From Candolleomyces eurysporus (taxonomy: Eukaryota > Basidiomycota > Agaricomycetes > Agaricales > Psathyrellaceae): DNA of 15,403 nt. Shown piece by piece: positions 6,785-15,132 of this stretch; positions within the stretch are counted from its first letter, which is position 1; each line of letters begins with the position of its first letter. Location: assembly GCA_027579435.1 (NCBI GenBank), contig JANBPK010001031.1, forward strand, positions 1 through 15,403, in the 5' to 3' direction. The notes under the pieces were generated by a model. It had not been told where the DNA came from, did no database searches, and saw only the letters and a program-made list of their open reading frames with translations. The translations under genes and the position numbers were made by a program.

Positions 6785-8780
6785 ATGGGTATCGCGCCGC
6801 TCGAAACTCCGGACATTTTCGCCGCCACCTATGAGAAGATGAAGACGCTGAAGTGGAAGAAGGGCCCGCCCGATACTGACGGCGTGGTTCCTCTCACTTT
6901 CTTCACGCAGCTCCTGCCCCTTTTCGTACGTGACTATTCTCTCCTTCTCTCGTTCCTTCGTACTTATTTCTGCCTCTAGTTCGCTCTCGAACTACCGCAG
7001 CACGCCGATGTCAACAACTATGAAGCTGTTCGGCAGTTACGCCAGTGGATCGCCTTCGTCGCATCCCAAAACCTCCCCCTGTTGGCCGCCTTTCGTCCTT
7101 CCAGGAAACAAAAGGATCTCCTCCTTAGTTCGCCTTCGGCCCTTCCCTCGTCGCTCGTCTCCTTGGCATCTTTCCCTCGTNNTCCCTCTCTGAGCACGTC
7201 ATTCGTTCTCAGATTTCCTTCGTATCGGACTCCGACGACGAAGAAGAGGACATAGACCAACTCCAGTTCGACGACGATGAAGAAGCATCCCTTCCAGGTC
7301 CTAGTCGCAAGGAATCCGCGCCGGAACCATCCTCCCCCAAAAAGAAGACCCCCGGTACGCGTATTTATTCTTTAACGGGGTCGCCTACCGACCTAACCGT
7401 CCCTCCTGACGCCGGTTTCATCACGCCGGGCCCGTATCCAGCCCCCAAGCCTGTGAAAACCACCAAACGCGCCCGTGAAGACTCTCCTCCTGTTAAGGTC
7501 GAGAAGGGGGCCCCAAACAAGGTCTGTTCGTCGGTATTTCTTTTGTTCCCCTGTTCATTTCTCTTCAGAACAAACGCCCGCGCGCTGAGGCTACCGACAC
7601 CGTGCCTCGTCGTGCTGCTCGTCCTCAGACCAGCATCGTTCTTTCCGAGCCCGAAGAAGAGGCCGCCGAGGCTGAGATAGAGGTCAGCCCGGTGAAGAAG
7701 AATAAAGCTAAAGCTCGCCCTGCTCCTAAGCCTGCAAAACGAAGCGTAGCCGTCGCTCCTTCAGCTGTTCCTCCTTCTGTTTCCGACGACGAAGGTCCCC
7801 TCTCTCAATTTCCTGCCTCGATCAACACCCCCACCAATGACTCTTCCCTGCCTCCTCATGCTCAGCTTCTATCTTTCCCTGCCGCTTCTGTCTATTCCCT
7901 CATCGCTCCTCGTTCCATGGCTCTTCAAAGCCCCGAAGCCGCCACACAATTGGTTACCTCGGCCTCGTCTCTGGAGTTGGTGAGTAGTTCTTTCTTATTA
8001 CTTCCGAACTTCTTCCTCACTGTTTCCTTAGCCCCAGCTGCCCTGTCGAAGTCGTCTCTGCCTTGAAGATCCGCGTCGCTGTGTGCCTTACGAGGGTAAC
8101 TCGGACAAATGCGCTCCTTGCCAGGCGGCGCATTCTGCCTGTTCCTTCCAGCGTCACCGTGACGACACGGACCTACATGACCACCTTCGTGGTTTCTGGG
8201 ACCTTGCGCAGGGGCCCAAGTCTATCGCCTGTACGTTTCCCCTCTTCTTCCGTAGCACTCGCCCATTGATATGTATGCTTCCAAAGACTTCAACGCCCTC
8301 TATCGTCAACTCGCTGCGGAATGGGAACATCTTCGTAACCTGACCGCCTTAGCTAACCACCAGGCTACTCGTTACGAGACGACCCGCCGTTTCCTCTCTT
8401 CCTACGTCCAAACGCTCAAGCATAACGGAGATCGGTTCGTCGACGAGCTCGTCAACCCCGACACTCTTCAGAACCTCATCCGCTCGCACCCAGGTGCCGC
8501 CTTNGAGCAGATGTGTGCCGTGGCTCCCCTTCAATCCTTTTGGAAGAAGACACCTCAGGCCGAAAACCCGCCTTCCTATCCCGCGTCAGCTGTCTCTGTA
8601 AATCGGCCTCCTTCCAGCAGTACTCCTCCCGCATACACACCACCGTCGTCGTCGACCACGGCTCATCCCTCCGGGTCTACTGCTCTAGAGTTCGGATCAG
8701 CCCTGTCGCCTTCCGGCTCCTTCGCTCCTCCGCCAACCTTCGGGACCTCCATCGCTAAGGACGGCAACAAGAATTCCTAG
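6785..8780 (+). CDS. Antisense cargo gene 1: predicted nuclear protein with a Zn2Cys6-like cysteine cluster, five exons
   Basis: Start ATG 6785 is in an ACCATGG context 70 bases after a TATA box. My exons are 6785-6925, 6980-7521, 7569-7979, 8032-8230 and 8287-8780. Introns are 47-56 nt; the first three have standard GT..AG borders and the fourth has an uncertain acceptor. The NN at 7181-7182 must stand for no real bases, since removing it keeps frame. The product is about 594 aa. It has a helical N-terminal domain (1 to about 95), an acidic Asp/Glu stretch (about 125-150), several basic clusters of nuclear-signal type (Pro-Lys-Lys-Lys, Lys-Arg-Ala-Arg), and Ser/Pro-rich linkers. Six cysteines at about 369-401 are spaced C-x4-C-x6-C-x9-C-x2-C-x6-C, very near the fungal Zn2Cys6 pattern (first spacing normally x2). 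A helical segment (about 430-500) and a Ser/Pro-rich tail follow. Family knowledge makes sequence-specific DNA binding plausible; I do not recognise the protein as a whole. It lies antisense within the retrotransposon, and its coding exons hold only one TTCNGAA (8467). Confidence 0.65.
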
Positions 8781-9578
8781 TTCCACGCTCCTTCTTTCTT
8801 TGTACTAGCCCTACATCTTGTTCCTCCTTCCCCTTTTTCTTGTAGTCAGCGGACTCCGTTTATCTTTTCGTCTTGTTATCATCTTGGTCGTCGGGGCAGT
8901 GGGCGGGTTCAACAGCACTTCCGCTAGCTCTCGAAGGCTCTCTCATAGCTTCGGAAGCGTGTGGACACGCTGAGGTGGGATGCCCCTGGTGACCTTGTTG
9001 ATACAGCTTATTCCTCTCCTTCCGAATCACCTTCCTTCCTTGTTACTTTACACCCTCTTTTCCTTCCGAACTTATTAATTACCAAGCTTATCGCTCGGGA
9101 CTGGAGGCCGCTTCGTTCTTTCTCATCATCCGCTCTTTTACGGACTCCGAACCTTTCCGCAGACATACGACAACAGAATCACGAGTAGGGACCCCCTGTA
9201 TATATATCTTTTCACACTACCTGGCAGTTACGAGAGCACACTGTATTTTTAATGAACTTTTTATTTTCCGGGCCAATCCAAAAGTGTGAAGTCCCCATGC
9301 TCTAAGAAAGAGGTAAATTAAGGCCTTCTTCTTTGTTCAGCTAAGTTCCTCAGTGCTCGCTATTGGTCGATCGTGCTTCCGAACCAAGACAAACCATCTC
9401 AAGGCTTTGTTCCTGAGTCCATTCGACTTCCGAACCGCTCGTCTATCAACTGGTGAGTGCCTGCGCGCCTTCGCTTGGTAACTCTTGGTGTCTTTTCCTT
9501 TCTAGGTCAGCCGCTCCTCCCAAATGGTCTTAGGGTTGGTCTGAGCACGCTGTCACCCATTGATACTCTCCTCTAGAG
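8781..9578. other. Intergenic region between the two antisense genes
   Basis: No supported gene. It contains five TTCNGAA copies (near 8951, 9020, 9063, 9377 and 9427), a TATATATAT run near 9199-9207, and an AATGAACTTTTTATTTT stretch near 9250. It likely combines the 3' UTR of the first gene with distal control DNA of the second. Confidence 0.4.
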
Positions 9579-9682
9579 CCAATCGTCCTATCAGGGCTCC
9601 CAAAATCGCTGAGGGTTTCCCATGGGTGATTCAGAACTTGTCGGCCGACTTCCGAAGTCCTCCTAATTTTTGCATATATAAG
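9579..9682 (+). promoter_or_regulatory. Promoter of the second antisense gene: CCAAT box, two TTCNGAA sites, TATA box
   Basis: CCAAT lies at 9579-9583, TTCAGAA at 9630-9636, TTCCGAA at 9650-9656, and TATATAAG at 9675-9682. The TATA box is 74 bases before the ATG at 9749, nearly the same spacing as in the other antisense gene (70), and both leaders are C/T-rich. The two TTCNGAA sites are 20 bases apart, about two helical turns, placed as activator sites might be. Confidence 0.6.
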
Positions 9683-9748
9683 ACAGGCACTTCGGAGTCC
9701 GCTTTCTTCACCCCCCCTCTCATTTTTCTCTCTTATTCTTACATCTTC

Positions 9749-11033
9749 ATGCCTCCTAAGCGCAACAACCAACCTCCTCTTGACCCTGTTGCGGTCCGTG
9801 CCAACTTCGAAAGAGATGGCCCCGGAACGCTGGATATCGTTTCTGAAGAGGCCCTCAAGCTCATCGATCATCGTACCGCCATCACGGACCTCCTTGCCGC
9901 TGGCAAACCTGTTCCTCCGAAAATGCGTCTGAGGATGAGTTCTACCCTTGGCGCTGTCTTACTCCCTTTCGCGGTACGTTTTTCCCTTCTTTCTCCCTCT
10001 CTTGCCGTTTTCTGAGAACTCTTGGCTTTAAGGACTACGACGCTGCTCATATTGAGATCCTTCGGAACGTCCCCAACTTCGTCAAGCTCGTTCGGAAGGC
10101 CTCCGCCATTGTTCTTACCCACAAGACCTGGGCTTTGGAACACCAACTTGGTTTCTCTGACGAGTCTGCCAACAAACTGCTCGCCCTGGCGGCTGAGCTG
10201 AAGGTCGAAGCTGGTCACGCCCGTCGCGATTCCACTACTTCTAGTCAGTCTTCCTCCTTCTTCTCGGGTCTCAACTCCTTCCGAACTCCTCTTTTAGACG
10301 CCTCTCATGCTACTACTTCTGGCGCTCCTGTTCCTGCTTCGGAAGTCTTAGTCGTGGATGAAGATGTGACCATGTCCGAGCCGGTTGCTACCCGTGGCCG
10401 TGGAAAGGTATTTCTTTTTGTCCTCGTCCCTTTATCCTTCCTTCTGAAGCTTCGTTTGTTCAGGGAAAAGCTGCCAACCGTGCTTCCGCTCCGCCTTCCA
10501 CCCAGAGGATGGATTATTCCTCCGTCCCAGGCATTGACACCGGTTCTCCCGCGTTCTTTAGATCCATGGCCCTGGCCTCTAAGCGTGCCCGTGCCGATAA
10601 AGAAACGCCTTCATCTTCGGCCAACTCTAGTGCAGCTCGTACTGCTCACCGTCTGTTCCCTGATGGAGGGCTTCTGGATTTCAGTGTGTCACTTCCATTC
10701 TCGTGCTTCCTAACTAGTTCTGAAGCCTTCCTAGTTGATGACCGTGCTGTCTCCAACGAGTTCATCAATTTGGTGCTCAGCAAGGCGCATTCTGCTATCA
10801 CCAACTTCACCGATCGTGCAGAAAACGAAGAATCTATCCGCCGGGCTCTTGGCACCGTTCGTTTGGAGATGATTTCCGTCATCCACAAGATCCATTTGTT
10901 CACTGGTCATTGGGAGATGCTCAATAACGAGTATGCTTCCTTGAAGGCCTCTCTTGCTTCCTTCTGCACCGTTCCGAAGCCCGTCGTCGAAGCTCCTGAG
11001 GTCATTCCTCTTGCGCCCGGCTTCGAGCTTTAG
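9749..11033 (+). CDS. Antisense cargo gene 2: hypothetical protein with helical ends and a Ser-rich middle, three exons
   Basis: Start ATG 9749 follows the TATA box by 74 bases. An upstream in-frame extension exists, but it crosses the promoter and is unlikely. Exons are 9749-9973, 10033-10407 and 10464-11033. The introns (59 and 56 nt) begin GTACGT and GTATTT and end AAG and CAG; both keep frame, with exon ends in phase 0. The product is 389 aa. It opens with Met-Pro-Pro-Lys-Arg, has a helical region (about 20-145), a Ser/Thr-rich low-complexity linker with acidic residues (about 150-195), a basic Lys-Arg-Ala-Arg cluster (about 235), and a Leu/Ala-rich helical C-terminus (about 270-370) suited to oligomerisation. 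No cysteine cluster and no recognised domain. It is convergent with pol: its stop is about 300 bases from the pol stop. It shares layout but not obvious sequence similarity with the other antisense gene. Eight TTCNGAA copies lie between its start and stop (one of them in the second intron), with a ninth just past the stop. Confidence 0.65.
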
Positions 11034-11298
11034 TTCTTCAGAAGTATCCTCCTAGTCTCTCGTTCGTTCGGACTTTCGCCCTAGTCTTCTCTTTCATCTT
11101 CTCCACTGCTCCCTTTATTAATACGGAAAACAGTAGCTACTTCTGCATTGACCACTTGTAATGCTTTCGTACTCTCCTAAGTCTACCATCTTTTTAAAAC
11201 CCACATCCTCTGTTTTTAAGTTTTTCTGTGCCTAGAAGGCTAAAATCACTGGTAAAGTCCGAAATTTCTGGCTGAGTATATCTATACTTGGCCAACTT
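11034..11298. other. Convergent region between antisense gene 2 and pol
   Basis: It holds the 3' UTR of the plus-strand gene and lies beyond the internal polypurine copy on the minus strand. It starts with a TTCAGAA (11037-11043) overlapping the end of the gene and then lacks further copies. The minus-strand sequence immediately after the polypurine run (AGTTGGCC...) has no TG start and no similarity to the LTR start at 6389, so no LTR begins here. Confidence 0.45.
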
Positions 11299-11340
11299 CT
11301 CCCCCCNGACTTAAAATTTGCTGTCCCCAGCAATTCCTAA
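11299..11340 (-). other. Internal copy of the hairpin plus polypurine module, directly after the pol stop
   Basis: Minus-strand order: pol TAG stop (11339-11337), GAATT, a hairpin (TTGCTG at 11318-11323 pairing with CAGCAA at 11328-11333; the minus-strand loop is GGGA, a GNRA-type tetraloop), then AAGTCNGGGGGGAGA. The 17 bases TCTCCCCCCNGACTTAA are identical in both copies. Stem bases differ from the 6390-6435 copy at two positions, but pairing is kept. It may act as a second plus-strand priming site or mark the place where the antisense segment was added. Confidence 0.65.
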
Positions 11341-14300
11341 TCACTCGTAATTCTAGACGTGTCAGGCATGCCTCGGAACGCAATATCTTCAATATTCCCA
11401 TCTTCCGAAGACTCCCTCATTTCGCCTAAAGCTTTGGATGAGATGTCAACGAATTCGTGGATGTTGGGTGGGAGGTCTATCTTCTTTCTAGCGTGGTAGG
11501 GGATAACTCTGAACGCAGCAGCCGGCCACTGAAGCACCGTGCCGTCCAATTCTGCCAGAATATATGCTCCTCCTTTATTTCTTGACACCACAACTAGAGG
11601 ACCAAGATACCTCGACTTCATCTTCTTATTCAGGCTTTTCTCGATAGCTGTATTTCTCATCAGGACCAAATCCCCTCTTCGGAAGCGATAGTCCTTAATG
11701 GTCGCAGCATTATCCTCCTCATACTTCGCAACCCTTTCTCTCTTTTCCTTATCAACTCGCTTCCGCATCTCTTCGACTAAGTCCCTATGCTTTGCCAGTG
11801 CCTTTGCTCTCTGACCGATCAGTTCCTCAGTAGTCAAAGGACCGCTCGGTGGTTCTACCAACCAAGTTGCTTCCTGTATGTCCAATGGAATCACAGGTTC
11901 AGCACCGGTTAAAATGAAGAATGGTGAAACTCCGAAGCGTTTTCGTGCTGTAATTCTGTCTGCCCACAACACATGCGGAAAGTACCAGAACCACTGATGC
12001 GTCTTCCCTCCTGTGGCTTTGAACAGCATGTCTCGGATATCATAGTGTGGTCTCTCCACTCTCCCATTTGCTTGAGAGTTATAAGGAGAAATCTTTATTC
12101 CCTTGATTCCGTACTTCTTCTGAAGCCACGCCGTCGCCTTCTCGAACGAGGGACCGTTATCAGTTACAATTTCACGCATACAACCCCACCGAGTTATGAT
12201 ATCCAGGAGCCAAGCTCCAATGGACGCACCATTATCTTCCCGAAGTGGTTTTCCCTCTGCCCAACTCGTCAGAGCGCACCTGCCATGCACAATGTACTTG
12301 CAACCGTTGCTTGCCGGCGTCATATGCATAACATCAGCATGCAATACCTGAAATATGGACGGTGTCTCCGTAACCTTTGGGGGTATCTTCAGAAGCATCT
12401 TGGTTCGTAACTGACAAACATGGCAAGTTTTACAGTACCAAGCGACGTCCCCTTCTAGGTCAGGCCACCAGAACCTCTTGGTAAGGAACTGGGTAGTTGC
12501 CCATGCTCCTCTATGTCCCAAGGAATCATGTGCTGCCCGCATCATGTACATTCGGTGCTGCTTCTGAACTACGATCTGAGGAAACTTTCCTTGTCGACGA
12601 TACAATTTGTCGTCCTTCTCGAAGAAATGGCTACACTCTCGCACCCATTTTCCGAAATCCTTTGGGTCTATGCCCTCAGGTCGAGATAAAGGTCCTTGCA
12701 ACCATCGTTTAATCTTCGGAAGGCGATCATCAAACTTTTTCGCCCAATCAGTCCTCCTTTCCTCATCATACTCCATTTCTACTTCAGGGTCATCTTTCAA
12801 TTCTGAGTTCGGAAGCACTTCCACGTTTACAAGTTGCTTCCGAACTGCAGTGCTGCCATGAACCTGCCTGTCCATGAAAGTCAGCGCTTCAATCTCGGTC
12901 TCTAGCCGCATCCTTTCATCCAGAAGCTCCACCGAAAGCTCAGTCTCAGCCATCATGTAACCACCTCTCGTGTCAATCTCTCTTTTGAATTCCTCAAAGT
13001 CCAAAGGTTCTGGATCCTCCTCATTTGGCTGAGCATATCCCTTCAGACCATCATGGTCTTCGTGAGAATGATCCCAAGGTTCCGAATCTGGATCTCCAGG
13101 TTGTTTAACTCGTCTAGAAAGACCGTCTGCTGCAAAAGTCTTGCCAGCAACATGCCTTAACTCGAAATGGTACATTAGGATAGCTTCAATCCAGCGATTG
13201 ATAGTAGCATTAGGACCTTCTTCAGGGTGGTTCAGCATGCCCTTGATGTACTGCGCATCGGTTTCGACCACCAAACGTCTACAACCAATCAGCCAGTACT
13301 TATTTTCGTCCAGAGCTCTCATCAACCCGAACAATTCTCGTTTTGGTTGAGAGTACCTAGCTTCTCGAGGAGAGAGCAAGGTGCTTCCGAATCTGGCATA
13401 CCACCACTTATTTGCAATCTCTGCATCCTCTTGACTTATGTACCACCCGATAGCGATGTAAGATGTATCAACCAACAACTTTATTTCGGTATCGATGTCA
13501 TAGTCTAATGAACGAAGACAAGGGGCTTCCCTAACTGCCTTCTTCAAATCCTCCATCGCTATATCTTGTTCCTCTCCCCACTTAAAGGGTGCCTCTTTAC
13601 GAGTCAACTTCTGAATCGGTTCAGCTCGCTTAGCGTAGTTCTGAATGAAAATTCTGAACGTCCCAACAGTTCCTAAGAACGATCGAACGTCGGAAACCGA
13701 ATGACATGGACCCCAACGCTCAATCACCGAAACTCGATCAGGCAAAGGCTTCCTCCCTTCAAATGTACACAAGTGTCCCACAACAACAAATTCTTCAGCG
13801 CAGATAATAGACTTCTTCCCTGAGAACGTTCCTCCGCAGTACTTCATCCTCTGAACCACTCTGTTCACATTCTGAAAGTGTTCCCAGACGAATCTACGTA
13901 TTCCGGGGTTCTCAGGTATAGTCTCATACGTCCCATCCTTCGATTGGTACCTTGTTCTAGGTCCCCCAATTGGCACATCGTCTACAAAGGGCCAAGTCAC
14001 TTCAGGTATCTCCTCCTGCAAAATGTAGGTGACATCGTCATGGAAAATTGGTACTGAATTCGTCCAACCCATTGGTAACGTCACAAGTCTCATTGCCCCA
14101 AAGGGAGTTTGAAAGGTTGTCAAATCCCGAGACTCAGGTGCCAGAAGTCGTTCGTCATATCCAACGTACAAATCTAAGCAACCTCCACATGCTCTTCCTG
14201 CAAACTTGGCAGCTAAGTCTTCTGTAGCAGGGGGCACACCCGAATGCGCAATGGTAACCTTGTTCAGCGGTTCCAAACTATGAACTATCCTCAAACTTTC

Positions 14301-15086
14301 TCCATCTTTCTTCAGAACGCAAAACCATCTCGATCTATACGATGAATTTGATGGTTCATATACTCCTGCATCTATCTTCTGTTTAATCAAGCTGCAGATC
14401 CTGTCATACAGTCCAGGAGGTACCGGACGATTCTTCAGAACCCATGGAACGTGGGCTACAGTGGGAATAACAATTGGAGGGAAGTATTCCGATTTAAAAC
14501 TGCCTCTTTCTGTGTCATCCCATGCAAACGCCTCGTTATGAACTCCTACAAAGTGATGAAGTAGCTTCCTCTCTTCTGGCCAAAGGAAAGTCCCTTTGTG
14601 CAGCTTGTCCATCGCAATCTTCCTTTCTTCAGTATAGCGACCAGTAGGTACAAAGTCAGGTGGGTGGGTAGGGAGCTTCGGCATATCCGCTAAAGGATCC
14701 CCTTTGATTTCCCTGACGATTCTGAACTTCTCGTCCAGGTTCCCAAGCACCGGTTTGACTTTATCCGCTACCTTCTTATATTTGGTTCCTGTAGAGACAC
14801 CCTGCATCTTGGCTTTTGTCTTCTTGTCCTGAGACGAGCCTTCAGGCACAGCACTAGATACATCTGTCTCTTGCTGGAACGTCGCCTTGGCTTCGCTTCC
14901 CTTCTGAACCGGGTTGCGAACCGTCTGAAGGAAATTCTGAAAGCGCGCACTCGCTAACTTTTCATCTTCTGTCTCGGGTTTGTGCTCCATCAACGCCATT
15001 TGCACATAGGCTACTTGCAACTCTGTTTTTGTAAATTCTTCTTTTCTGCCGAAACCATGTGGGTGAAGTACATTTCTCCTGATTCT
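11337..15086 (-). CDS. pol: Ty3/gypsy pol: reverse transcriptase, RNase H and integrase
   Basis: The frame is open from 15086 to TAG at 11337-11339. The first ATG is at 14999, but conserved-looking sequence extends upstream of it, so translation probably enters by frameshift rather than initiating here. Counting from codon 15020, RT lies at about 190-480 with catalytic D283 (Leu-Asp-Leu), D347 and D348 (Phe-Val-Asp-Asp). RNase H lies at about 510-640 with D518, E562, D588 and D632. A spacer of about 100 acidic residues follows. The integrase has an HHCC zinc finger (H831, H836, C863, C866) and catalytic D896, D954 and E989, with 34 residues between the last two. A C-terminal domain (about 1110-1185) has the Arg-Tyr-Leu-Gly-Pro-Leu form of the GPY/F module. 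No chromodomain is seen. All catalytic residues are present and there is no internal stop, so it is probably active or recently so. The enzyme copies element RNA into DNA and inserts it. The FVDD box and surrounding blocks match the clade abundant in mushroom genomes. Confidence 0.93.
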   Translation of the reverse strand, partial: RIRRNVLHPHGFGRKEEFTKTELQVAYVQMALMEHKPETEDEKLASARFQNFLQTVRNPVQKGSEAKATFQQETDVSSAVPEGSSQDKKTKAKMQGVSTGTKYKKVADKVKPVLGNLDEKFRIVREIKGDPLADMPKLPTHPPDFVPTGRYTEERKIAMDKLHKGTFLWPEERKLLHHFVGVHNEAFAWDDTERGSFKSEYFPPIVIPTVAHVPWVLKNRPVPPGLYDRICSLIKQKIDAGVYEPSNSSYRSRWFCVLKKDGESLRIVHSLEPLNKVTIAHSGVPPATEDLAAKFAGRACGGCLDLYVGYDERLLAPESRDLTTFQTPFGAMRLVTLPMGWTNSVPIFHDDVTYILQEEIPEVTWPFVDDVPIGGPRTRYQSKDGTYETIPENPGIRRFVWEHFQNVNRVVQRMKYCGGTFSGKKSIICAEEFVVVGHLCTFEGRKPLPDRVSVIERWGPCHSVSDVRSFLGTVGTFRIFIQNYAKRAEPIQKLTRKEAPFKWGEEQDIAMEDLKKAVREAPCLRSLDYDIDTEIKLLVDTSYIAIGWYISQEDAEIANKWWYARFGSTLLSPREARYSQPKRELFGLMRALDENKYWLIGCRRLVVETDAQYIKGMLNHPEEGPNATINRWIEAILMYHFELRHVAGKTFAADGLSRRVKQPGDPDSEPWDHSHEDHDGLKGYAQPNEEDPEPLDFEEFKREIDTRGGYMMAETELSVELLDERMRLETEIEALTFMDRQVHGSTAVRKQLVNVEVLPNSELKDDPEVEMEYDEERRTDWAKKFDDRLPKIKRWLQGPLSRPEGIDPKDFGKWVRECSHFFEKDDKLYRRQGKFPQIVVQKQHRMYMMRAAHDSLGHRGAWATTQFLTKRFWWPDLEGDVAWYCKTCHVCQLRTKMLLKIPPKVTETPSIFQVLHADVMHMTPASNGCKYIVHGRCALTSWAEGKPLREDNGASIGAWLLDIITRWGCMREIVTDNGPSFEKATAWLQKKYGIKGIKISPYNSQANGRVERPHYDIRDMLFKATGGKTHQWFWYFPHVLWADRITARKRFGVSPFFILTGAEPVIPLDIQEATWLVEPPSGPLTTEELIGQRAKALAKHRDLVEEMRKRVDKEKRERVAKYEEDNAATIKDYRFRRGDLVLMRNTAIEKSLNKKMKSRYLGPLVVVSRNKGGAYILAELDGTVLQWPAAAFRVIPYHARKKIDLPPNIHEFVDISSKALGEMRESSEDGNIEDIAFRGMPDTSRITSD

Positions 15087-15132
15087 TCATCATACTCGAG
15101 GGTGAGTCCCACTTCTCCTTGATCTCCCTGGA

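Noticed and set aside
9530..9871. 113-codon minus-strand ORF overlapping the promoter and start of the second antisense gene
   Set aside because: It is the shadow of a well-supported spliced gene with promoter signals.
10687..10717. Possible extra intron in exon 3 of the second antisense gene (GTGTGT...CTAACTAG)
   Set aside because: Removing it breaks the frame in every phase tried, and the branch-like CTAAC would touch the acceptor.
11034..11300. An LTR starting right after the internal polypurine copy, making two nested elements
   Set aside because: The sequence after the purine run has no TG start and no similarity to the LTR start at 6389, and the TTCNGAA signature is continuous on both sides.
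11973..12410. 145-codon plus-strand ORF inside pol
   Set aside because: Opposite strand of the integrase coding region, no domain of its own.
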